Source: Hypericum androsaemum (taxonomy: Eukaryota > Streptophyta > Magnoliopsida > Malpighiales > Hypericaceae). Taken from it: DNA of 64,000 nt. Below are positions 55,501 through 64,000 of the stretch, piece by piece (positions within the stretch are counted from its first letter, which is position 1; the number at the start of each line of letters is the position of its first letter). A model generated the notes under the pieces. It searched no databases. It had not been told where the DNA came from and was given only the letters and a program-made list of their open reading frames with translations. The position numbers and the translations under genes are program-made. The DNA is taken from the NCBI GenBank assembly GCA_963995505.1, contig OZ023182.1, positions 10,842,707 to 10,906,706 on the forward strand, read 5' to 3'.

Positions 55501-58500
55501 TCTTGCATTTTCCTTGCCTTTTCCTGCATTTTACTTTCCTTTTCCTGCATTTTACTTTCCTTTTCTTGCCTTTTCTTTCCTTATCTTGACTTTTTCTTGC
55601 CTTTTATTGCATTTTCTTTCCTTTTCTTGCCTTTTCTTTCCTAATCTTGCCTTGTCCTTACCTTTTTTGCCTTTTCTTGCATTTTTTTAACTTTTTTTGC
55701 CTTACCTTGCCTTTTCTAGCCTTATCATGCCTTATCTTCCCTTTTTCTTGCCTTTTAGTGCCTTTTCTTGCCCTTTCTTGCCTTATCTTGCCTTTTCTTG
55801 CCCTTTCTTGATTTATCTTGCCTTTTCTTTCCTTATCTTGCCTATTCCGTGCCTTTTCTTGCCTTATCTTGCATATTTCTTGCATTTTCTTGACTTATCT
55901 TGCATTTTCCTTGCCTTTTCCTGCCTTTTCTTAACTTATCTTGCATTTTCCTTGCCTTTTCTTCCCTTATCTTACCTTTTCCTTGCCTTTTCTTGCTTTA
56001 TCTTACCTTTTCTTGCCTTTTATTGATTTTTCTTGCCTTTTCTTGCATTTTGTTTGCATATCTTGCCTTTTCCATGCCTTTTCTATCATTTTCTTGACTT
56101 ATCTTGTCATCTCTTGCCTTATCTTACCTTTTCTTTCCATATCTTGCAATTTCCTTGCCTTTTCTTGCCTTTTCCTACATTTTCCTTGCTTTTTCTTGCC
56201 TTTTCTTGCCTTTTCGTTCCTTATCTTGCCTTTTCCTTGCCTTTTCTTACCTTATCTTTCCTTTTATTGATTTTTCTTACCTTTTCTAGCCTTTTCTTTG
56301 CATATCTTGCCTTTTCGTTGCCTTTTCTATCCTTTTCTTCCCTTATCTTGCCTTATCTTGTCTTCTCTTGCTTTATCATGCCTTATCTTATCTTCTCTGG
56401 CTTTATCTTGCCTTATCTTGCCTTTTCTTTCCTGATCTTGCCTTTTCCTTGCCTTTTCATGCCTTTTCCTTCATTTTCCTTATATTTTCTTGCCTTTTCT
56501 TTCCTTATCTTGCCTTTTCTTGCCTTTTCCTTGCCTTTTCTTACCTTTTCCTTCCCTTTTCTTACCTTTTCCTTGCCTTTTCTTGCCTTTTCTTTCTTTA
56601 TCTTACCTTTTCCTTGCCTTTTCTATCCTTTTCTTGCCTTATCTTGCCTTATCTTATCTTCTCTTGCCTTATATTGCCTTTTCTTTCCTTATCTTGCCTT
56701 TTCTTGCCTTATCTTATCTTATCTTGCCTTATCTCACCTTTTCCAGCCTTATCGTTGCATTTTCTTTCCTTATCTTTCCTTTTCCTTTCCTGCCTTATCT
56801 TTCATTTTCCTTGCCTTTGCTTACCTTTTCTTGTCTTTTCTTGCAGTTTCTTTCCTTATCTTGCCTTTTCTTTCCTTATCTTGCATTTTCTTTGCCATTT
56901 CTTGCCTTATCTTGCCTTTTCTTACCTTTTCTTTCCTTTTCATGCCTTTTCTTGCCTTATCATGCCTTTTTTTTTGCCTTATCTTCCATTTTCCTTGCCA
57001 TTTCTTGCCTTATCTTGCCTTTTCTTTTCTTATCTTGCCTTTTCTTTGCATATCTTGCATTTTCCTTGCCTTTTCTATCCTTTTCTTGCCTTATCTTGCC
57101 TTATCTTATCTTCTCTTGCCTTATCTTGCCTTTTCTTTCCTTATCTTGCCTTTTCCTTGCCTTTTCTTGCCTTATCTTATCTTATCTTATCTTTTCTTGC
57201 CTTTTCTTTCCGTAGCTTGCCTTTTCCTTGCCTTTTCTAGCCTTTTCTTGTCTTATCTTGTCTTCTCTTGCCTTTTCTTTCCTTATCTTGCCTTTTCCTT
57301 TCCTTTTCTAGCCATTTCCTACATTTTCCTTGCCTTTTCTTTCCTTGTCTTGCCTTTTTTTGCCTTATCTTGCCTTTTCTTGCCTTATCTTGACTTTTCC
57401 TTGCCTTTTCTTGCCTTGCCTTTTCTTGCCTTATCTTTCCTTTTCTTTCCTTATATTGCCTTTTTCTTGCCGTTTCTTGCCTTTTCTGGCCTTATCTTGC
57501 CCTATCTTGCCTTATCTTAAGTTTTCCTTGCCCTTTCTTGCGTTTTCTTGTTTATCTTGCCTTTTCTGCCCTTTCTTACCTTATCTTGCCTTTTCCTTGC
57601 CTTTTCCTTGCTTTTCTTACCTGATCTTCCTTTTTTCATGCCTTTTCTTGCCTTATCTTTCCTTTTTCTTGCCTTATCTTTCCTTTTTCTTGCCTTTTCT
57701 TGCCTTATCTAACCTTTTCTCGCCCTATTTTGCCTTTTTCTTGCCCTTTCTTGCCTTATCTTGCCTTTTTCTGCCTTATCTTGCATTTTCTTTCCTTATC
57801 ATTCCTTTTCCTTGCCTTTTCTTGCCTTATTTTTCGTTTTCCTTGCCTATTCTTACCTTTTCTTGTCTTTTCCTGCCGTTTCTTTCCTTATCTTGCTTTT
57901 TCTTTCTTTATCTTGTATTTTCCATGCCATATCTTGCCTTATCATGCCTTTTCTTACCTTTTCCTATCTTTTCATGCCTTTTCTTGCCTTATCATGCCTT
58001 TTTTTTCCTTATCTTCCATTTTCTTTGTCGTTTCTTGCCTTATCTTGCTTTTTCTTGCCTTTTCTTCCCTTATCTTACCTTTTCCTTTCCTCTTCTTGCC
58101 ATTTCTTTCCTTTTCTTGCCTTAACTTACCTTTTCTTGCCTTATCTTGCCTTTTATTGATTTTTTTTGCCTTTTCTTTCCATATCTTGTCTTTTCCTTGC
58201 CTTTTCTATCCTTTTCTTGCCTTATTTACCTTATCTTGTCTTATCTTGCCCTTACTTGCCTTATCTTGCCTTTTCTTTTCTTATCTTGCCTTTTCCTTGG
58301 CTTATCTTGCCTTTTCCTTGCCTTTTTTTGCCATTCCTTGTCTTTGCTTGCCTTTTCTTTCCTTTTCTTGCATTTTCTGGCCTTATCTTGCCTTTTCTTT
58401 CCTTACCATGCCTTTTCTTTCCTTATCTTGCCTTTTCCTTGCCTTTTCTTGCCGTTTCTTGCCTTTTCTGGCCTTATCTTGCCCTATCTTGCCTTATCTT

Positions 58501-59098
58501 AACTTTTCCTTGCCCTTTCTTGCGTTTTCTTGTTTATCTTGCCTTTTCTGCCCTTTCTTACCTTATCTTGCCTTTTCCTTGCCTTTTCCTTGCTTTTCTT
58601 ACCTGATCTTCCTTTTTTCATGCCTTTTCTTGCCTTATCTTTCCTTTTTCTTGCCTTATCTTTCCTTTTTCTTGCCTTTTCTTGCCTTATCTAACCTTTT
58701 CTCGCCCTATTTTGCCTTTTTCTTGCCCTTTCTTGCCTTATCTTGCCTTTTTCTGCCTTATCTTGCATTTTCTTTCCTTATCTTTCCTTTTCCTTGCCTT
58801 TTCTTGCCTTATTTTTCATTTTCCTTGCCTATTCTTACCTTTTCTTGTCTTTTCCTGCCGTTTCTTTCCTTATCTTGCTTTTTCTTTCTTTATCTTGTAT
58901 TTTCCTTGCCATATCTTGCCTTATCATGCCTTTTCTTACCTTTTCCTATCTTTTCATGCCTTTTCTTGCCTTATCATGCCTTTTTTTTCCTTATCTTCTA
59001 TTTTCTTTGTCGTTTCTTGCCTTATCTTGCTTTTTCTTGCCTTTTCTTCCCTTATCTTACCTTTTCCTTGCCTCTTCTTGCCATTTCTTTCCTTTTCT
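52547..59098. repeat. Pyrimidine-rich decamer satellite, block 2
   Basis: About 6.55 kb of the CCTTTTCTTG-type 10-bp unit with CCTTATCTTG and 9/11-bp variants, in the same orientation as blocks 1 and 3. At 55209-55268 the unit is almost perfectly in register. Larger segments recur at offsets of about 982 bp, 3.42 kb (53340 versus 56757) and 4.44 kb (53711 versus 58154). The many long plus-strand frames (up to 504 codons) are the cyclic PFLAFSCLFL translation of the satellite in all frames and are not genes. No purine-strand gene is present. Confidence 0.96.
57460..59098. repeat. 982-bp tandem duplication (higher-order repeat) in satellite block 2
   Basis: The sequence from about 57460 recurs from about 58442 with a constant 982-bp offset (for example 57481 and 58463). 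I found six or seven differences in about 620 bp. The second copy is cut short by C2 at 59099, so C2 joined the array after the duplication. Confidence 0.9.
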
Positions 59099-60661
59099 GC
59101 TTTCTTCAGTGAGAAGCTTAGTGAAGCAAGATTGAAGTGGACGACGTACGAGAAAGAATTCTACGCTGTTTTCCGAGCTCTCAAGACGTGGGAGCACTAC
59201 CTTGTTGGTAAGGAGTTCATTCTCTACTCAGATCACAAGGCTTTGAAGTTCTTGCATGACCAGTCTAGGCTTAGCAATCCGATGCATGCTCGTTGGTGTA
59301 CCTACTTACAGAAATTCCCTTTTAAGATCTCTCATAAAAGCGGAACTCAGAATATAGTTGCTGATGCTTTGAGTAGGAGACTTGCATTGCTTACTGAGTT
59401 ACGAGGTGTGATTACTGCCTTTGATTGTGTTCGAGATATGTATGAGGAAGATGGAGACTTTGGTGATATCTGGATGAAGTGCAAGGAAGGAAAGGGTGTA
59501 GGAGATTATTTCTTGCAAGATGGGTTCCTAATGAGAGGGAATCAGTTGTGTGTACCAAAGTCATCCCTACGTGCTCATGTGATGCAAGAGATGCACGCGG
59601 GAGGCTTGGCAGCTCATTTGGGACGTGACAAGACCTTGTCCTCGTTGCAAGAGCGTTTCCATTGGCCAAAGATGTACAAGGATGTTGCTAAGTTTGTGCA
59701 ACACTGCCGTGTGTGCCAAGAAACGAAGGGAGGAGTCAACAATGCTGGCCTGTACACGCCTTTGCCAATTCCCAATGCCATATGGGAAGACCTTAGCATG
59801 GATTTTATCCTTGGCTTACCCCGCACTCCAAGAGGGGCGGATTCTATTTTTGTTATTGTTGACAGGTTGTCAAAGATGGCGCATTTTGTGCCATGCAAGA
59901 AGACGAATGATGCAGCCGCGGTGGCAAGGCATTTCTTTAGAGAGGTGGTGCGTTTGCATGGCGTGCCTAAAACGATTGTTTCTGATCGAGACACCAAGTT
60001 TCTTGCCAGCTTTTGGAAGACACTTTGGAGGATGTTCGATGCCACGCTCCAATTCAGCACCACCGCGCACCCTCAGACAGATGGTCAAACGGAAGCAACC
60101 AACCGCACCCTTGGCAACCTTCTTCGCAGCTTGTGTCATGAGAGGCTAAGGCAGTGGGATCTTGCTTTGCCTATTGCGGAATTCGCGTATAATGGAGTTG
60201 TTCACAGGTCTACGGGGAAGCCTCCCTTTGCTTTGGTGTATACAAAGGCCCCTAACCATTTGGTTGATGTCTCCAGCGTGCCACGACCTGTTCGAGCCAA
60301 CACAAGTGCCCTCGCCTATGCTGAAGACGTGCAAGCCATACTGGAAGCTGTGAAGAAAAGACTTAGCACAATGTACGCCAAGGAGAAAGAGCGAGTGGAT
60401 GCAAAGCGAAAGGTGCAAATATTTCAACCCGGAGAACAGGTTATGGTGCACTTTCGCAAGGAACGCATGCCCGCAGGCTGGGGAGGCAAGCTTCAAGCAC
60501 GACGGTTTGGTCCATACAAGGTGCTCCGGCGTGTCAACGACAATGCATATGTGATTGACCTACCGGAAGATCTAGGCGTATCGAGGACCTTCAACGTAGC
60601 TGATCTCACGCCATATTTCAATCCTCTTCCTTTGCCAAGCCGTTTAGCTGCTCGAGACTAG
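59099..60661 (+). pseudogene. C2 RNase H-integrase, 5' truncated
   Basis: Open from [19 protein letters not shown] through RNase H, the zinc finger (HAGGLAAH; CRVCQ) and integrase ([24 protein letters not shown]) to the stop at 60659-60661 after SRLAARD. All integrase catalytic motifs are intact. The open frame extends upstream into satellite (from 58682), giving an artificial satellite-pol fusion; only the part from 59099 is element sequence. Confidence 0.93.
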
Positions 60662-60670
60662 CAGGCTCTT

Positions 60671-60683
60671 AAGGGGGGGAGGA
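60671..60683 (+). promoter_or_regulatory. Polypurine tract of C2
   Basis: AAGGGGGGGAGGA abuts the 3' LTR, as in C1. Confidence 0.87.
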
Positions 60684-61164
60684 TGCCGTAGGACGAATGT
60701 GCGTTGGTCAACATGTTTGTGCGTTGGACGTGTGCCTGGAACGCGTGGAGTTTGTGGTTTCAATTATTGCACTTAATTCAGCGTTTAATTTCGTGATTGT
60801 AATAAGGCACATTTAAATGCCAATTAGTGGGGGTTAGAGGGGAGGTTACGGACAGGAGGCGTGTGAAGAGGCTTGCCATAATTCTCGCCTTAACTCCTGC
60901 CTTAACTCTTGCCTTCTATTTGTATCTGGCGGAGAGGAAATAATGAGGACAGATTTTGAATCCAAAAACGTGCAAGTGAGCTGAGTGCGCTTCGTGCGCG
61001 AGAATTTCCTACCTTGGCCGTTGGTTGGCTGCTTGTGGACTCAAGCAAACCTTCCATCTTGTTTCGGAAGATCCAAGTGGAATTGTCCATCGTTTATTTC
61101 TTTCAACTGTTCGAGCCTCGTTCGTTTGAGGTGTTGATTCGCACGCCTCCGTTGTGCTACATCA
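60684..61164 (+). repeat. 3' LTR of C2
   Basis: 481 bp, almost identical to the C1 LTRs. It has a one-base shorter T run near 60953. Confidence 0.94.
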
Positions 61165-61271
61165 AATTCTGCCTGAAACTTTTTGGCTCTTGCTCGTGTC
61201 ACCGGTGTACATGCACTTGCCGTGAGTCTTGTGGCTTGAATGTAGGTGTGTTCGTAGGTGTGCTCACATCA
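61165..61271 (-). repeat. Diverged family A-like LTR scrap (A9)
   Basis: 107 bp which on the minus strand begin TGATGTGAGCACACCTAC and align with the start of family A U3. The polyprotein tail is recognisable (DVSTPTNTPTFKPQDSRQV, then, after a frame change, VTRARAKKFQAE). It is clearly more diverged than types I and II. The U3 end abuts satellite at 61272. Confidence 0.85.
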
Positions 61272-61921
61272 CTTTTCTTGCCTTATATGGCCTTTTCGTT
61301 CTTTATCTTGCCTATCCTTGCCTTTTCAAGCCTTTTTTTGCCTTGTTGTGTCGTATCTTGCCTTATCTTACCTTTTATTTCCTTATCTTACCTTTTTCTT
61401 GCGATTCTTGTGTTTTCTTGCCTTATCTTGCCTTTTCTTTCCTTATCTTAACTTATCTTGAATTTTCTTGCCTTATCTTGCCTTATCTTTCCTTTTCTTG
61501 CCTTATCTTGCATTTTTGTTTCTTATCTTGCCTTTTCTTGCCTTATCTTGTCTTTTGTTTCCTTATCTTTCCTTTTCTTTTCTTATCATGCCTTTTCCTT
61601 GCCTTTTCGTGGCTTTTCCTGCATTTTCCTTGCCTTTTCTTACCTTTTCTTCCCTTATCTTGGCTTTTCTTTCCTTATCTTATCTTTTCCTTGTGTTTCT
61701 TGCCATTTCTTGCATTGTCTTTCCTTTTCTTTCCTTATCTTTCCTTTTTCTTGCCTTTTCTTGCCTTATCATGCCTTTTATTTCCTTATCTTTCCTTTTC
61801 CTTGCTTTTTCTTGCCTTATCTTGCCTTTTCCTTTCCTTTTCTTCCCTTATCGTGCCTTTTCTTGACTTTTCTTGCCTTTCCTTTCCTTATCTTTCCTTT
61901 TCCTTGCTTTTTCTTGCCTTT
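61272..61921. repeat. Pyrimidine-rich decamer satellite, block 3
   Basis: 650 bp of the same unit in the same orientation. It is rich in CCTTATCTTTCC and CCTTTTCCTTG variants. Open frames here are satellite translations. Confidence 0.95.
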
Positions 61922-62401
61922 TGACGTAGGACGTCCATGTTTCTCGTCCATTTCGGCCTACTCCTTCTCTCTTGCATGGAGTGCATGCTAGTTATTATGA
62001 CAAACTGTCCGAATTATAGGTGTGTTTAATGTGCGTGTGTAATGCGTATGTAATAAGGCAAGTTAATGCCATTACTAGGCGGTTAAAGTTGATGGAACGG
62101 CTGGCTGAAAGGTGAGAAGGTGCGTGGTTAATATTGCCTTAATGCCGCCTGAAATCACGCCCCTATTTGTACCCGCTTGGAAGGAAATAAACAGAAAGAA
62201 TTTTGAATCCAACAAAGCTAATTGTGCTTTCCTATTTTTGCATGGTTTTGCAAATGTATTGAAAGATTGGCCCTCTTATTGGCTGTTTCCTTCGGAAAAC
62301 ACACCTTTGCTTGATTCGGAAGGATCGAGCCCAAGGCCACTATCTTGTTCGTTTCACGTCTCAGTCGGCGTGTTGCCAACTCCTTCCGTTGTGCTACGCC
62401 A
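61922..62401 (+). repeat. 5' LTR of B2
   Basis: 480 bp, starting TGACGTAGGACG and ending GTGCTACGCCA. It has one copy of the 19-bp unit that B1 carries twice, which accounts for much of the length difference. Confidence 0.94.
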
Positions 62402-62403
62402 AG

Positions 62404-62415
62404 TGGTATCAGAGC
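62404..62415 (+). promoter_or_regulatory. Primer-binding site of B2
   Basis: TGGTATCAGAGC lies two bases (AG) after the LTR. Confidence 0.93.
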
Positions 62416-62574
62416 CTGAATACGATCAGATCAATTTCCATATTGATCAAGAGTGAACAATATCACCTAGTGAGTTTGAGAGAGCCCCATCTACGAGCCG
62501 ATCCACAAGACTTTGTGATCTCCTGATCCAAGTCTCAATTTTACCCACCTAACACCACCAAAAGCAGATGCACT

Positions 62575-64000
62575 ATGGCCGATCCTAATGACGCTCCAAG
62601 ACCCGACATGAATCAAAGGTTTGCCAACATTGAGGCATCGATCCAAGCCATCCTCACTCAGCTCAACAATCTTGTCGTGCAACCGCCACCCGTAGGGCAA
62701 CCCCCTCCAGCTGAGGTGCGTAATGATCAAAGAGAGGAAGAGGAGGATGAAGATTCTGATGCTACCCTCTATGTGAGAAGGGGAGGACGTGGCATGAGAG
62801 GCCGCGGACGTGTAGATGGAGGACGTGGTGAGGGAGGCCGAGGTGCACGGAGGGAAGTCTATAGAGGGGAAGATCGTGGAAATGATTATGCAAGAAGAGT
62901 GGATCGACCTTTCAAGATGAACATAGAAAAATTCTATGGAGAAGTGGATGTAGAGGGATTTCTCAACTGGTTGGACTCGGTGGAAAAATACTTCGATTGC
63001 ATGGATCTCACGGAGGAGCAGAGGGTGAGTTACGTGGCTTTCAAGTTAGAGTCAGGAGCTGCCGTATGGTGGAGGAAGGAACAAGAGTCTCGTAGGAGGA
63101 GAGGAGATCGACCAATTCGCGATTGGCCGACTATGGAGCAAGCCCTACGTGAGAGATTTCTTCCTGTGGATTATCAGCAAACCTTGTATTCGCAATTCTT
63201 GACTTGCACTCAAGGTAACCGATCCATAGACGAATATACGTCTGAATTTATAAGGTTAGCGTCTCGCAATGACGTGGAGGAGAATGAGGACCAGATGATA
63301 GCCCGTTTTGTTGAGGGCCTACATTATGAAATCAAGAGTCGGATGGAGTTTGATACGTTCTTGTTCTTCAACGATGCCTGTGCAAAGGCAAGAAAAATAG
63401 GGGCTGCCTTGAAGAGAAAGAAAGCACCCTCTATCCATTTTTCAGGACCTGGTCAGGCTTCCACCTATTCAAGGGGAGGTGTGGAAAGGAGCACACCCCA
63501 AGCTTCCGAGTCTAAACCCTCTCCAAGCAAGCTTGCCCCTGTGATTTCACAAAGAAAGGGAAAAGAGGTCGCCACAACCTCATCAATCCGATGTTTCAAA
63601 TGCAATGAAATGGGCCACAAGTCTAGTGACTGCCCTAAACGCAAGTTTACACAACTTTGCGAGAAGGAAGATTCGGATGAGGAGGAGGAAGGGGCGTATT
63701 TGTGTGCACCCGTGGACGAGGGTGATGAAGAGGAGGAGACCTCTGAAGGAGAAGAGTATTGCGGGGTCATACAGAAGGTAGCACTGACTGCAACCAAGAG
63801 AGATGACTCCCAACGCAATAACTTGTTTCGCACGAGTTGTCATGTTGGGAAAGTTGTGTGCGAAGTAATAATTGATGGAGGTAGCCAGGAGAACTTTGTG
63901 AGTAGCAAGACAGTGGAGAAGCTTGGTTTGAAAACCACGCCTCACCCCACTCCATACTCCATTGGATGGGTTAGATCCGGGGGTGGAATCAAGGTTAACT
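62575..64000 (+). CDS. B2 gag-protease, partial (continues past the window)
   Basis: The ATG at 62575 gives MADPNDAPRPDMNQRF, as in B1 and C1; an ATG seven bases upstream is out of frame. There is no stop before the window end. The frame shows an Arg/Gly-rich segment (RGGRGMRGRGRVDGGRG), capsid (FYGEVDVEGFLNWLD; VEGLHYEIKSRMEFD), the zinc knuckle from C340 (CFKCNEMGHKSSDC), an acidic linker (VDEGDEEEETSEGEEY) and the protease motif [10 protein letters not shown] with D434. At the two places where B1 has lost a base (acidic linker and HVGKVVCEV), B2 is in frame. RT should follow outside the window. Confidence 0.93.
   Translation, partial: MADPNDAPRPDMNQRFANIEASIQAILTQLNNLVVQPPPVGQPPPAEVRNDQREEEEDEDSDATLYVRRGGRGMRGRGRVDGGRGEGGRGARREVYRGEDRGNDYARRVDRPFKMNIEKFYGEVDVEGFLNWLDSVEKYFDCMDLTEEQRVSYVAFKLESGAAVWWRKEQESRRRRGDRPIRDWPTMEQALRERFLPVDYQQTLYSQFLTCTQGNRSIDEYTSEFIRLASRNDVEENEDQMIARFVEGLHYEIKSRMEFDTFLFFNDACAKARKIGAALKRKKAPSIHFSGPGQASTYSRGGVERSTPQASESKPSPSKLAPVISQRKGKEVATTSSIRCFKCNEMGHKSSDCPKRKFTQLCEKEDSDEEEEGAYLCAPVDEGDEEEETSEGEEYCGVIQKVALTATKRDDSQRNNLFRTSCHVGKVVCEVIIDGGSQENFVSSKTVEKLGLKTTPHPTPYSIGWVRSGGGIKVN

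Larger units (their letters stand above)
59099..61164 (+). mobile_element. Family C element C2, 3' half
   Basis: Begins inside pol at [14 protein letters not shown], directly after satellite, and runs to the 3' LTR end at 61164. It is nearly identical to C1 (sparse substitutions) but lacks the 23-bp patch. No PBS, gag or RT is present. The right flank is LTR scrap A9. Confidence 0.93.
61922..64000 (+). mobile_element. Family B element B2, 5' part, running off the window
   Basis: 5' LTR, PBS and an open gag-protease frame in the plus orientation. The left flank is satellite (CCTTT). It lacks the two one-base deletions of B1, so it could be an intact copy beyond the window. Confidence 0.94.

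Noticed and set aside
52614..57520. ORFs up to 504 codons in satellite block 2
   Set aside because: Same cause: satellite translations repeated in several frames, with no coding signature.
58682..59098. N-terminal extension of the C2 pol frame into satellite DNA
   Set aside because: The extension is satellite that happens to be open in the same frame; homology to C1 begins at 59099.
52547..61921. CRISPR-like or telomeric array
   Set aside because: The repeat is a continuous degenerate decamer without spacers and does not resemble known plant telomere repeats.
1..64000. A host gene or a defence or biosynthetic system hidden between elements
   Set aside because: Every stretch outside the elements is satellite or decayed AT-rich DNA; no other coding signal was found.

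Overview
The window is plant nuclear heterochromatin. It consists of nested Ty3/gypsy LTR retrotransposons set in a pyrimidine-rich 10-bp satellite. The evidence is gag-protease-RT-RNase H-integrase open reading frames, LTRs with TG..CA ends, primer-binding sites complementary to initiator tRNA-Met (TGGTATCAGAGC) and purine tracts next to the 3' LTRs. I see no host gene, tRNA, rRNA or CRISPR array. The species cannot be named from this sequence; a flowering plant is likely. Element names are local. Family A (A0-A9) has LTRs of about 805 bp and a gag start [10 protein letters not shown]. Families B, C, D and E are mutually related, have LTRs of about 475-515 bp, and B and C have a gag start MADPND. 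Z is one old decayed gypsy element.

Layout. 1-204: broken family A gag (A0). 205-9913: element B1 (minus), carrying A1 (2271-5559, TSD GCTTC) in its pol and solo LTR A2 (9088-9890, TSD AGAAA) in its 5' LTR. 9914-11636: satellite block 1. 11637-12427: unrecognised AT-rich DNA. 12428-25098: A3 (plus), interrupted by the complete minus-strand element A4 (15849-22648). 25099-25211: an LTR scrap at the centre of a head-to-head inverted pair. 25212-31082: A5 (minus). 31083-34424: decayed gypsy Z. 34425-35906: start of A6. 35907-37074: mini-element D1. 37075-38094: mini-element A7. 38095-50477: A8 (minus), interrupted by the complete plus-strand element C1 (42299-47875, TSD AAGAG). 50478-52546: 3' half of E1. 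52547-59098: satellite block 2. 59099-61164: 3' half of C2. 61165-61271: diverged LTR scrap A9. 61272-61921: satellite block 3. 61922-64000: start of B2, which continues beyond the window.

How it fits together. A4 looks young and coding-complete: its ORF is 1595 codons and I count one difference between its two 806-bp LTRs. It could supply enzymes to the defective A copies. The family A polyprotein runs about 75 codons into the 3' LTR, so every A LTR carries a coding tail ([12 protein letters not shown]). From memory this resembles the C-terminal motif of the plant CRM (centromeric retrotransposon) clade, which makes a centromeric or pericentromeric origin a reasonable but unproven inference. 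Insertion order is readable: A1 and A2 postdate B1, A4 postdates A3, C1 postdates A8, and D1 postdates A6.

Four insertions have target-site duplications. Most other element ends are clean LTR termini with unmatched flanks, or pol-internal breaks, which implies inter-element recombination or template switching. The most notable structures are the inverted pair A3/A5, a 23-bp LTR-derived patch inside C1 pol, two adjacent mini-elements with almost the same breakpoint, LTR mosaics, and a satellite with higher-order repeats. The long hydrophobic ORFs in the satellite are artefacts.
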